Made by a program: the position numbers and the translations under genes. Shown in pieces: positions 56,830 to 64,000 of a stretch of 64,000 nucleotides of DNA (position 1 is its first letter; each line of letters starts with the position of its first letter). Source of the DNA: Commensalibacter papalotli (ex Servin-Garciduenas et al. 2014) (GTDB lineage Bacteria; Pseudomonadota; Alphaproteobacteria; Acetobacterales; Acetobacteraceae); assembly GCF_000527695.1 (NCBI RefSeq), contig NZ_ATSX01000001.1:930001-994000 (forward strand), given 5' to 3'. The notes under the pieces were generated by a model. It had not been told where the DNA came from. It ran no database searches and saw only the letters and a list, made by a program, of their open reading frames with translations.

Positions 56830-57222
56830 TTATTTATTCAATATAACCCCAGCTTTATACAAAGCCCAACGAAAATCTTTTACAATTGCTTGGTATGGTT
56901 TTTCAAAGGTATTTTTACGACCTATCATCACCATATCAATGCCTTGAAAAGAATTTTTTTGCGCTAATTCTTGCATAACCCCTCGCAACCTTCTTTTTAC
57001 TCGGTTACGAACAACGGAATTTCCAACTTTTTTAGTAACGGTAAACCCTACTCTACCTGCTTCGCAATCATTTCTATGTAATAATTGCAAGACAACACTA
57101 GATGTAGGGACTTTCTGACCGTTTGCAGCTACATTTAAAAATTGTACCCGCTTTTTTAAACGCAAGACAGGCTGGAGCTTGTTACCTATATCAGTCACAA
57201 ACCATACTCGCTTTAACGCCAA
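56830..57222 (-). CDS. rnpA: Ribonuclease P protein component
   Basis: The 130-residue protein helps the RNase P RNA process tRNA 5' ends. The RNR motif is present as KKVGNSVVRNRVKRRLR near residues 65-80. The only in-frame start after the rpmH stop is the TTG at 57222, six bases downstream of that stop. An ATG overlapping the rpmH stop is out of frame. Confidence 0.94.
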   Translation of the reverse strand: MALKRVWFVTDIGNKLQPVLRLKKRVQFLNVAANGQKVPTSSVVLQLLHRNDCEAGRVGFTVTKKVGNSVVRNRVKRRLRGVMQELAQKNSFQGIDMVMIGRKNTFEKPYQAIVKDFRWALYKAGVILNK

Positions 57223-57228
57223 ACGCCA

Positions 57229-57363
57229 TTAAGCTGAAAGACGTTTACGTCCTTTTGCTCTACGGTTGGTAATTACTTTACGTCCACCAACAGTAGCCAT
57301 ACGTGCACGGAAACCATGACGATGTTTACGAACAATTTTTGAAGGTTGATATGTACGCTTCAC
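57229..57363 (-). CDS. rpmH: 50S ribosomal protein L34
   Basis: This short gene encodes 44 residues: [20 protein letters not shown] followed by [10 protein letters not shown] and a basic tail ending in RLSA. The GTG start is preceded by AAAGGAG. It heads rpmH-rnpA-yidD-yidC-engB and has a near-ideal promoter. L34 is a small basic 23S rRNA-binding protein. Confidence 0.97.
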   Translation of the reverse strand: MKRTYQPSKIVRKHRHGFRARMATVGGRKVITNRRAKGRKRLSA

Positions 57364-57451
57364 GAAATCTCTCCTTTAAAGCCTTCTGAAAACAAATAAA
57401 TATTATAAATTGCATTCAGACTTAACAAATAATTATAGTCCTAAAGACGTG

Positions 57452-57480
57452 GTTATAATCTGAATATAGAAAATCGTCAA
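57452..57480 (-). promoter_or_regulatory. Sigma-70-type promoter of the rpmH operon
   Basis: On the minus strand TTGACG (57480-57475) and TATAAC (57457-57452) are separated by exactly 17 bases. This is the best -35/-10 pair in the window. The start would be near 57445, giving a leader of about 80 bases. Confidence 0.82.
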
Positions 57481-57556
57481 TCTAAGTCCATAGGCAGAAT
57501 TGCTTTTTTATGCTATTTAAGGAAAATAATTTGTTTTCCAAAGGATTTTTTCATAG

Positions 57557-57964
57557 ATGGCAAGCTCTCTGCCCAAACCATTACAGAAAAAAAGATTTTT
57601 TCGCTACTTTATCGGAATAAGTTCAGGAATCCTTTTATGTGTTTTAACATTTTCTCTATATGATGCAACCCTTCCTTTATGGTGCATATTTGTCCTAATG
57701 GGTCTATATATTACTACTGTAACCACCTTGATAATCACTGGGTATCAAAGAAAACTTGCAAAAATAGAAACACAACATGCCTCACAACTCTCTATTTTAC
57801 GACATGACGTCAAAGGCATATTATCACCAGCTCTTTTGATGGCTGACCGTATCTTGTTAAATAAAACAGCTGATGAAAAAACATTACAATCAGCAGAATC
57901 TATTGCACAATCTATTGAAAAAGTTGCGGAATACTTAAAAGAGACAAAAAATAAATCTATTTAG
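57557..57964 (+). CDS. Histidine-kinase dimerisation-domain-like membrane protein without ATPase domain
   Basis: The 135-residue protein has two helices (about 15-34 and 40-62), then a cytoplasmic helical hairpin (76-127). The latter carries ILRHDVKGILSPALLMADRI, an H-box-like motif with His83 followed by Asp, as in HisKA kinases. There is no catalytic ATP-binding (HATPase) domain and no sign of a downstream frame that could supply one. It could be a phosphotransfer protein or a regulator of another kinase; function is not known. The stop overlaps the convergent mmcQ-like gene by eight bases. Confidence 0.75.
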   Translation: MASSLPKPLQKKRFFRYFIGISSGILLCVLTFSLYDATLPLWCIFVLMGLYITTVTTLIITGYQRKLAKIETQHASQLSILRHDVKGILSPALLMADRILLNKTADEKTLQSAESIAQSIEKVAEYLKETKNKSI

Positions 57965-58310
57965 TTAATTTATAACTCTGCTCTAATAATAAAATAATTT
58001 CATCATCTGAAGCACTGCCATTCAATAGAATACTGACCCAGTGTTCACGATTCATATGATAAGCAGGAAAAATATAAGGCTTAAGTTGCAGAAAATAAGA
58101 AGATTCTGGGTTAACTTTGACATTCAAAATATCAACATGATCTTTAGATTTTAAACCCAGTCGATCTCCTGACACGTTCATGACTAAGCCATACCATTTT
58201 TTATTGCCTTGATGCCTTAAAACAACATATTCAGAAAATCTTAGCCATGGATAATCAGGAATGGTTTTAAAATTTTCTTTGGCATACGCAAGCAAATCTT
58301 GTCTATTCAT
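57957..58310 (-). CDS. MmcQ/YjbR family DNA-binding-like protein
   Basis: The 117-residue protein belongs to the MmcQ/YjbR (CyaY-like fold) family: KWYGLVMNVSGDRLGL, VDILNVKVNPE, FPAYHMNREHWVSILLNG and a helical C-terminus. Members have a double-wing fold thought to bind DNA; the physiological role is unknown. It is followed on the minus strand by no other gene and sits 16 bases downstream of gloA. Confidence 0.88.
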   Translation of the reverse strand: MNRQDLLAYAKENFKTIPDYPWLRFSEYVVLRHQGNKKWYGLVMNVSGDRLGLKSKDHVDILNVKVNPESSYFLQLKPYIFPAYHMNREHWVSILLNGSASDDEIILLLEQSYKLTK

Positions 58311-58326
58311 AATTATCCATGAAATC

Positions 58327-58725
58327 TTATTTGTAAGTATCGGTTTGTATTAGCTCAATCTTATATCCATCTGGGTCTTCGACAAAAGCAATCACTGTCG
58401 TTCCAAACTTTACTGGACCAGGTTCTCTGGTTACTTTTCCACCTAATTTACGAACTGCTTCTACTACAGCATTAATATCATCAACGCCCAAGGCTAAATG
58501 TCCAAAACCTGTGCCCATATCATAGGGCACATCATGTCCCCAATTATAAGTCAATTCGATTTCAGCTTCACCAGCAGCATTATCGTCAAATCCAACATAA
58601 ATCAGTGTATATTTACCCTCTGGGACTTCTTTACGACGAATTTCTCTCATTCCAAGAGATTGATAAAAAGCTAAACTTTTATCTAAATTGTGAACTCGAA
58701 TCATTGTATGAAGATAAGTTGCCAT
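58327..58725 (-). CDS. gloA: Lactoylglutathione lyase (glyoxalase I)
   Basis: The 132-residue VOC-fold enzyme isomerises the methylglyoxal-glutathione hemithioacetal to lactoylglutathione. The N-terminal [21 protein letters not shown] holds the first metal His, ELTYNWG the Glu, [11 protein letters not shown] the second His, and [14 protein letters not shown] the last Glu. The complete ligand set matches the nickel-type GloA. It is 12 bases downstream of lpxI. Confidence 0.95.
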   Translation of the reverse strand: MATYLHTMIRVHNLDKSLAFYQSLGMREIRRKEVPEGKYTLIYVGFDDNAAGEAEIELTYNWGHDVPYDMGTGFGHLALGVDDINAVVEAVRKLGGKVTREPGPVKFGTTVIAFVEDPDGYKIELIQTDTYK

Positions 58726-58737
58726 TTTGTTTCTCTT

Positions 58738-59598
58738 TCATTTTATATATTTTTGTTTGAATGTATCTGGATTATAACTTAACAGAAATATTCCTTTTTC
58801 ATCAGCCAAACGAACGACCTCTTCTTGATGCACAATTAACGTACCTCCTGCCTCAAACGCTATTCCTCTTAAGCCTGACTCATATGCACCAATGACCGTG
58901 CGTGGACCAATTGTCGGCATATCCGCACGTCTTTCTTGATCAGGTTTAACTTGTTTAATTAAAATAGCACCTAAACCAGGTTGCTGACAATCCTTGGCTC
59001 TTTTTAACATAGAATCCGTTCCCTCCATCGCTTCAACAGCAATGACCAAGCCATTTTGGACTATGCACCCCTGCCCGATATCTAAACGACCCAAGACTTG
59101 ATTAACTTCTATTCCTTTATCAATATCATGCAAGCTTTGAGAATCAGGTTGTATTTTTCCAAAAACACCCTCAATCACAGGATCTAGAAACTCATGCGCA
59201 CCACGAACCTTAAAGCCTTCTTCATCAAACACACGAACCAACGCAGCTAATAAACCATCATCCCCTGCAAATAACGCTTTACCTATGCGGGCAAGGATTT
59301 TTGCCCCCTCTGCATCTGGTCGTAAATCACGCCAAGATGGACGTTTGACTGGGCCGATTAACACAATATCTTCACAATGATTTTCACGAAGCGCAGCAAG
59401 AATACGCCCAGCCGCAGCCAATCTTACATATTCATGAGGCCATTTTTCAATAATTTGCGGTTCTGCAAAATCCTGAAACCCAACAATAAATACAGAACGT
59501 CCCATAGCAAAAACAGCCTCTGCAACTTTACCTGGCAGAGGCCCTCCCCCAGCTAAAATTCCAACGGCTGTTTTGTTTTCCATTAATTGGCTTTGCAT
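58738..59598 (-). CDS. lpxI: UDP-2,3-diacylglucosamine pyrophosphatase LpxI
   Basis: The 286-residue enzyme hydrolyses UDP-2,3-diacylglucosamine to lipid X in lipid A synthesis; LpxI is the alphaproteobacterial counterpart of LpxH. GILAGGGPLPGKVAEA near the start, LIGPVKRPSWRDLRPD, and the C-terminal AVEAMEGTDSML and ADMPTIGPRTV segments match. The start may be the first ATG or the one six codons later. It lies 12 bases after lpxA. Confidence 0.93.
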   Translation of the reverse strand: MQSQLMENKTAVGILAGGGPLPGKVAEAVFAMGRSVFIVGFQDFAEPQIIEKWPHEYVRLAAAGRILAALRENHCEDIVLIGPVKRPSWRDLRPDAEGAKILARIGKALFAGDDGLLAALVRVFDEEGFKVRGAHEFLDPVIEGVFGKIQPDSQSLHDIDKGIEVNQVLGRLDIGQGCIVQNGLVIAVEAMEGTDSMLKRAKDCQQPGLGAILIKQVKPDQERRADMPTIGPRTVIGAYESGLRGIAFEAGGTLIVHQEEVVRLADEKGIFLLSYNPDTFKQKYIK

Positions 59599-59610
59599 TT
59601 AAATGATTAT

Positions 59611-60480
59611 TTATCCCTCTTTTTCTGAAGAGGAAATTGAACGTCCTACTTTTACCAATCCTCTACGGCTGGGCTGCTCAATAAAATCAATAATTTCTTG
59701 AACACGATCTATATGTCCAAATTTATCTTTTACATTTTGTAAACGTTCTTCAAAAACGCCACATAATTCTTCATCTTTAGGAAATAAAGCGCGGTATACG
59801 TTTCTTAAAATATGAATTTCTGAGCTTTGAACACCATTACGCTTCAGCCATATCCAATGCATTCCTACTAAACGCGCCCTATTTCCAAGCACACTACCAT
59901 AAGGAATAACATCTGATTCAACTCCAGTCACACCACCAACCAAAGCTGCTTTACCAATTCTAACAAATTGATGAATAGCCGCAGACCCCATTACTCTGGC
60001 ATCATCATCAATATGAACATGTCCACCTAATACAACATTATTGACAATAATAACACGGTCACCAATATAACAATCATGAGCAATATGCGCATTAACCATT
60101 ATTAAACAATCAGAACCAATCGTAGTAATCCCATTTCCTGAAGTCGTACCACGATGAATCGTTACTTGTTCACGAACTACTGTTCTACTGCCAATCACAC
60201 AACGCGTTGGCTCACCTTTATATTTTAAATCTTGTGGAGCCAATCCTATGGTTGAAAATGGATAATACACAGAATCTTTACCCAATGTAGTATGACCATC
60301 AACAATTACATTAGCAATTAACTTGACACCATCTTCAATAATAACATCTGCACCTACTGAACACCATGGGCCAATACAAACCCCACGACCTATTTTAGCT
60401 CCAGAAGCAATAATCGCAGATGGATGAATTTCGCTATTACTGACAGTAGCGTTTGAAATATCTACCAGAATTTCCTCCAT
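59611..60480 (-). CDS. lpxA: UDP-N-acetylglucosamine acyltransferase LpxA
   Basis: The 289-residue left-handed beta-helix enzyme starts lipid A synthesis by transferring a 3-hydroxyacyl group. Hexapeptide repeats cover residues 15-190; HRGT and NAHIAHDCYIGDRVIIVNNVVLGGHVHIDD contain the catalytic and pocket His, and QFVRIGKAALVGGVTGVESDVIPYG follows. It is part of lpxD-fabZ-lpxA-lpxI. Confidence 0.96.
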   Translation of the reverse strand: MEEILVDISNATVSNSEIHPSAIIASGAKIGRGVCIGPWCSVGADVIIEDGVKLIANVIVDGHTTLGKDSVYYPFSTIGLAPQDLKYKGEPTRCVIGSRTVVREQVTIHRGTTSGNGITTIGSDCLIMVNAHIAHDCYIGDRVIIVNNVVLGGHVHIDDDARVMGSAAIHQFVRIGKAALVGGVTGVESDVIPYGSVLGNRARLVGMHWIWLKRNGVQSSEIHILRNVYRALFPKDEELCGVFEERLQNVKDKFGHIDRVQEIIDFIEQPSRRGLVKVGRSISSSEKEG

Positions 60481-60559
60481 CTTTTAATTTTTTTTGATGT
60501 CATTTGTGCTTTACCAAATAAAGAAAAATCAAAATATACACGATAACGATATATTTTGA

Positions 60560-61057
60560 TTATCCCATAATCATTGCACCAAACGTTGCTTCTGCAACAG
60601 AAACACCATCCACTTTGGCAATACCACGAAATTTCCAAACATTGGCACGTTGGCGTTCTTTTACTACATCAATAAATAATTGGTCGCCAGGCCCGACTGG
60701 ACGTCTAAATTTAGCGTTTTCAATCGTCATAAAATAAACTATTTTTCCCTCAAATTCTGCGCCTAGCGTTTTAACAACTAATACAGCAGCAGTTTGAGCC
60801 ATTGCTTCGATGATTAAAACACCTGGCATAACAGGACGAGAAGGAAAATGCCCTTGAAAAAAATTCTCGTTAACAGAAACATTTTTTATACCGGTAGCAG
60901 ACAATCCTTTTTTTACATTGATCATCCGATCAATTAATAAAAATGGATATCTATGCGGAATTGCACTCATAATGCCTTCTATATCAATGACGGGAAGATC
61001 AATAGCAGAATCTTGGTCTTGAGGGGCAACATTTGTTTTATTTGTTTCTATGCTCAC
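60560..61057 (-). CDS. fabZ: 3-hydroxyacyl-ACP dehydratase FabZ
   Basis: The 165-residue hotdog-fold dehydratase of fatty acid elongation. IPHRYPFLLIDRM with the catalytic His, NEFFFQGHFP-type NENFFQGHFPSRPVMPGVLIIEAMAQ with catalytic Glu, and KFRRPVGPGDQL are clear. The GTG start and a 20-residue N-terminal extension are noted. It balances lipid A against phospholipid supply together with lpxA. Confidence 0.96.
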   Translation of the reverse strand: MSIETNKTNVAPQDQDSAIDLPVIDIEGIMSAIPHRYPFLLIDRMINVKKGLSATGIKNVSVNENFFQGHFPSRPVMPGVLIIEAMAQTAAVLVVKTLGAEFEGKIVYFMTIENAKFRRPVGPGDQLFIDVVKERQRANVWKFRGIAKVDGVSVAEATFGAMIMG

Positions 61058-61130
61058 TTTTTTTAACCACTTATAAATAATATCAGTTTTATAGTTATCT
61101 ATTAATACTTATTTTGTCAAAATCATCAAT

Positions 61131-62204
61131 TCACTTTTGACTATCTTCTTTGCCTTTTGACGATTTTGCCATCCGTCTTAAAAACGCAACGTTTTTAAAG
61201 AACTCTTTAAATGGCATTGCCGGACTACCAATCACATCTGATTTCGCCTCAACATCAGACATAACACCACATTGGGCGCCCACTCTGGCATGGTCTCCAA
61301 TATGAATATGCCCAATTAACCCAGCTTGCGCAGCAATAGTAACAAAATCACCCAATTGTGTTGAACCTGATATACCTGCCTGAGATACAACAATACAACA
61401 TCTTCCCATTTCTACATTATGGCCAATTTGAACCAAGTTATCTAGTCTGGAACCCTCTCCAATAATAGTATCTTTGACTGAACCACGATCAATTGTTGAG
61501 TTTGCACCAACCTCAACGTCATTTTTCAAAATTACTTTACCAATTTGAGGGATACTTACAAAACCTTGCTCACCAATAGCGAAACCAAAACCGTCTTGAC
61601 CAATCCTTGCGCCTGAATACAAGGTTACACGATCCCCAAGCACTGCATGACTTAAAGATACATGATTACCTATACGACAATACTGACCGATTTGCACACC
61701 TTGCTCAATTACTGAGTGAGCTCCGATAATACATTCTTTATTGATATGCACCCCATTCATCACCACTGCAAAAGCCTGCACTTCTACACTAGGATGAATG
61801 ACTGCATCAGGATGGATGTAAGCTGTAGGATGAACCCCAGGCTTTGCAGGCGTTTTAGGATAAAATAAAGTTGCAACTCTAGCCCAAGCTAAATAAGGAT
61901 TTGAGGTCACTAAAGCATGGCTGGTTTGTGGCACTTTATCTGCAAAAGCAGGGGCAACAATCACAACCCCAGCTTTGGTCTGTGCTAGTAGTGGTAAATA
62001 ACGTTTATTATCTAGAAAACTAACTTCTGAGGAACTAGCAATTTGTAAAGGAGCAATACCTGTATATTGTATATCTTTAGTAAGAACATCAGGTGAGTTG
62101 AGTTGAGCACCTGTTTCCTTAACCAAAGTTTCTATAGTATAAGGACCAGATTTAGAAAAAAAACGACTGTCACCAGGATGATGATTTTCTTGCTCAATAC
62201 TCAC
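61131..62204 (-). CDS. lpxD: UDP-3-O-acylglucosamine N-acyltransferase LpxD
   Basis: I prefer the GTG at 62204, with AAAGG eight bases upstream, giving about 357 residues; a GTG at 62213 is also possible. An N-terminal uridine-binding domain (about 20-110, with VSFLDNKRYLPLL) is followed by hexapeptide repeats (120-320). The catalytic His sits in NLVQIGHNVEMGRCCIVVSQAGISGS. It sits between ompH and fabZ. Confidence 0.95.
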   Translation of the reverse strand: MSIEQENHHPGDSRFFSKSGPYTIETLVKETGAQLNSPDVLTKDIQYTGIAPLQIASSSEVSFLDNKRYLPLLAQTKAGVVIVAPAFADKVPQTSHALVTSNPYLAWARVATLFYPKTPAKPGVHPTAYIHPDAVIHPSVEVQAFAVVMNGVHINKECIIGAHSVIEQGVQIGQYCRIGNHVSLSHAVLGDRVTLYSGARIGQDGFGFAIGEQGFVSIPQIGKVILKNDVEVGANSTIDRGSVKDTIIGEGSRLDNLVQIGHNVEMGRCCIVVSQAGISGSTQLGDFVTIAAQAGLIGHIHIGDHARVGAQCGVMSDVEAKSDVIGSPAMPFKEFFKNVAFLRRMAKSSKGKEDSQK

Positions 62205-62215
62205 GCGATACACCT

Positions 62216-63127
62216 TTATTTTTTAGGATTATTACCCTGTTGTTGCTCAGGAGCTTTTTTAACAACACTACTTGTTTCTGTTTTTGGTTCAGCCTCTGGG
62301 TTGGCTGTTGTTGGCATTGAACCACTTTTTGCTAATTCTTCAGGATCAACATCTGCTGCTGGAATAAATACAGAAGATAAATTTTTATTTAGCTCTTTAA
62401 CAACTTCATTCGTTATATCAAGCTCATTTACACTCAAAGCAACTTGCTCACGGTGTAAAACCAAATTCATATTACGACTTGCAGCAACATTTTGAATTAA
62501 CAAAATAAGTTCACGTTCTACCTGACCAAAAGCAACTTGTGCAGCTTCTTGGATGATACGACTGCGGTTACGGAAGTCCTTTTGAGCGTTAATCACGCGC
62601 GCTTGCAACTTGCGACCACGTGCTTGAAGTTGCTCATCAGTCATGGTTTTTGCTTTGGCTTGGATTTGCTGTTGCTCAGCTCGCCAAGCTTTTTGCTCCT
62701 TTTGAACATCTCTTTGCAATTGGTCACGACGCTCTACTAATATTTTTTCAGCCTCACGTGCTGCAACTGATTGACGCATCACATCTGGAACACTAATGAC
62801 CCCAATAACTGCTGTTGGTGGGGAATTAGTCTTTGGCAAAGCTGCTGGTTTAGGAACTGGTGGCAACGGCAAAACGGCCTGAGCTTGATTTTGCACGTCT
62901 CCATCTTCAGAGCCATCATCATTAGGAAGTGGTGCTGGCGCTATAGCTCTTGGAGCTGCATGCCTGACAGCTGCTTTCGGTGCAGTAGTCGCAGTTTTAG
63001 GCTGACTATTTTTGGGAATAAACCAACCACTTGACTCTTCAGCATGTGCTGGGGATGCAATCGTAATAAAAGACGGTGCTAAAAAAGCCCCAGCAACAGC
63101 AAAATATAATCCTAACTTATTAACCAT
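62216..63127 (-). CDS. OmpH/Skp-family periplasmic chaperone
   Basis: The 303-residue protein has a signal peptide (about 1-29, AHA|EE). A Pro/Ala-rich region (30-110) precedes the OmpH/Skp coiled-coil domain (about 112-235, with VIGVISVPDVMRQSVAAREAEKILVERR and ALSVNELDITNEVV). A Pro/Glu/Lys-rich C-terminal tail ends it. Both extensions make it longer than typical Skp (about 160). Its position between bamA and lpxD supports the role of escorting outer-membrane proteins to BamA. Confidence 0.9.
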   Translation of the reverse strand: MVNKLGLYFAVAGAFLAPSFITIASPAHAEESSGWFIPKNSQPKTATTAPKAAVRHAAPRAIAPAPLPNDDGSEDGDVQNQAQAVLPLPPVPKPAALPKTNSPPTAVIGVISVPDVMRQSVAAREAEKILVERRDQLQRDVQKEQKAWRAEQQQIQAKAKTMTDEQLQARGRKLQARVINAQKDFRNRSRIIQEAAQVAFGQVERELILLIQNVAASRNMNLVLHREQVALSVNELDITNEVVKELNKNLSSVFIPAADVDPEELAKSGSMPTTANPEAEPKTETSSVVKKAPEQQQGNNPKK

Positions 63128-63136
63128 TATCTACCC

Positions 63137-64000
63137 TTAAAACTGTTGTCCAAAACCAAATCTTACTAATTGCTTACGGTCATGCTTTTCTTTAACCAAA
63201 GGAAGTGCCGCATCAACGTTTAACAAACCAAATGGACTTTTCCAAGAAACACCTAAACCAGTACTGACGCGCGGTGATAAACTATCGCCATAAACACCAG
63301 TATATTTATCACCAGCCGTTGATTGGTTAGTATATTTACGTTTTACCCTTAACCCATCAAGTGCACCCATATCAACAAAATAACGTCCACTTAACCCTAA
63401 ATCTCTTGCGGCTGGCATAGGAAAATTAACCTGTGCAGAAGCTGTATACATCGTACGCCCACCCAAGAAATCTTCTTGAGTATGGGCTCTATACTTACCC
63501 CTTGCTGGAATACCCTGACTTCGTGGACCAACACCTCCGTCATAAAAACCTCTTAAGTTATTACCCCCAAGATAAAAGTTATCAATAACCATTGTGTCTT
63601 TATCACTGCCCATATCAGCAATATACCCAGCACCTGCGGTTAAGCTTAATGTCCAATCACGGTTGCCTGTAATTTCATCCAATGGAATATAGTGAGATGC
63701 GTCAATTTTACCACGAGCATATTTTGCATCACCACCAAGACCTGCAATATCTCCACCTAGTTTAACCAACGTACCAGTATGAGGATTAAATCGAGCATCC
63801 CGAGTATCATAAGCAATCGTTGTGCTTAACTGAGATAATAAAGAATGCCCTTTTTGATCCAAAATATAGTAAGAAGAATCATCCCAAATGTCATGAACAC
63901 GACGGTCTATAATTGAATATGTCCATTGTTGAGATAAAACGTTATTAAACGCATACCCCATACGGAATGAGGCCCCAAAACGATCTTCACCATAGTTCTG
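63137..64000 (-). CDS. bamA: Outer membrane assembly factor BamA (3' part, truncated by window edge)
   Basis: The frame stays open to the right edge, with 13 codons upstream of the first visible Met at 63961. The 287 visible residues are the beta-barrel part of the Omp85 family: YDTRDARFNPHTG, NFYLGGNNLRGFYDGGVGPRS (the conserved loop 6 region with RGF), GRYFVDMGALDG, STGLGVSWKSPFGLLNVDAALPL and the C-terminal RFGFGQQF. The POTRA domains lie outside the window. Confidence 0.95.
   Translation of the reverse strand, partial: QNYGEDRFGASFRMGYAFNNVLSQQWTYSIIDRRVHDIWDDSSYYILDQKGHSLLSQLSTTIAYDTRDARFNPHTGTLVKLGGDIAGLGGDAKYARGKIDASHYIPLDEITGNRDWTLSLTAGAGYIADMGSDKDTMVIDNFYLGGNNLRGFYDGGVGPRSQGIPARGKYRAHTQEDFLGGRTMYTASAQVNFPMPAARDLGLSGRYFVDMGALDGLRVKRKYTNQSTAGDKYTGVYGDSLSPRVSTGLGVSWKSPFGLLNVDAALPLVKEKHDRKQLVRFGFGQQF

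Noticed and set aside
1-64000. tRNA or rRNA genes in intergenic regions
   Set aside because: No GTTCRANNC T-arm with a paired acceptor stem was found in the gaps read, and no rRNA-like sequence is present. A tRNAscan run would settle it.
1-64000. Insertion sequences, prophage or integrase-bounded islands
   Set aside because: No transposase, integrase or flanking attachment repeat was recognised. The 6-12.7 kb glycan cluster and the Hint gene region lack such borders.

Overview
The window is a contiguous piece of a low-GC alphaproteobacterial chromosome. Several locus arrangements are typical of Alphaproteobacteria: bamA-ompH-lpxD-fabZ-lpxA-lpxI (LpxI rather than LpxH), argH-lptM-lysA-DUF4175, TrcR (DUF1013), DUF1150 beside an Hsp20, and kdsD-lptC-lptA-lptB. 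Low GC, a cytochrome bd assembly pair and an AIDA-repeat/Hint-domain protein of a kind frequent in acetic acid bacteria suggest an insect-associated member of the Acetobacteraceae such as Commensalibacter. That placement is inference. I see no tRNA, rRNA, CRISPR array, IS element or prophage.

Layout. 1-6 kb: recQ, an OmpA-like lipoprotein and cydDC, all on the minus strand. 6-12.7 kb: an envelope-glycan island with a polyprenyl-phosphate-type GT2 transferase, a VTT/DedA protein, three tandem paralogous polytopic proteins that look like GT-C glycosyltransferases, and an acyltransferase. 12.7-16.7 kb: an ABC-F ATPase and an arsR-acr3-arsH operon. 16.7-25 kb: a Gfo/Idh/MocA oxidoreductase, an unusual secreted SecD-like protein without the membrane domain, a large AIDA-repeat/Hint protein, and authentic secD-secF. 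25-37 kb: mscL, rpmE, trcR, purEK, radC, argH-lptM, a trypsin-like protease, lysA, DUF4175 and a class D beta-lactamase homologue. 37-40 kb: a PiuC-like hydroxylase and a TonB siderophore receptor behind two Fur-box-like palindromes. 40.5-47 kb: EVE protein, RNase D, kdsD-lptCAB, DUF817 and hpf, with no rpoN between lptB and hpf. 47-50.5 kb: hsp20-DUF1150 behind a sigma-32-type promoter and a ROSE-like thermometer, then def-fmt-truA. 50.5-57.5 kb: the minus-strand run rpmH-rnpA-yidD-yidC-engB-argB-dapD-dapE-membrane protein. 57.5-64 kb: an orphan histidine-kinase dimerisation-domain protein, mmcQ-like, gloA, and the lipid A/BAM operon running off the right edge inside bamA.

Functionally much of the window builds or exports the cell envelope: lipid A (lpxD, fabZ, lpxA, lpxI), Kdo precursor (kdsD), LPS transport (lptCAB, lptM), outer-membrane assembly (bamA, ompH), inner-membrane insertion and secretion (yidC, yidD, secDF), lysine/diaminopimelate supply (dapD, dapE, lysA) and a probable surface-polysaccharide decorating cluster.

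The most unusual items are the SecD periplasmic-domain homologue with its own signal peptide (17756-18838), the triple tandem putative GT-C family with the shared RFWAEEG motif, the ROSE-like hairpin over the hsp20 start, the ATPase-less histidine-kinase-like protein, and the 21-bp perfect inverted repeat that includes the lptB stop codon.
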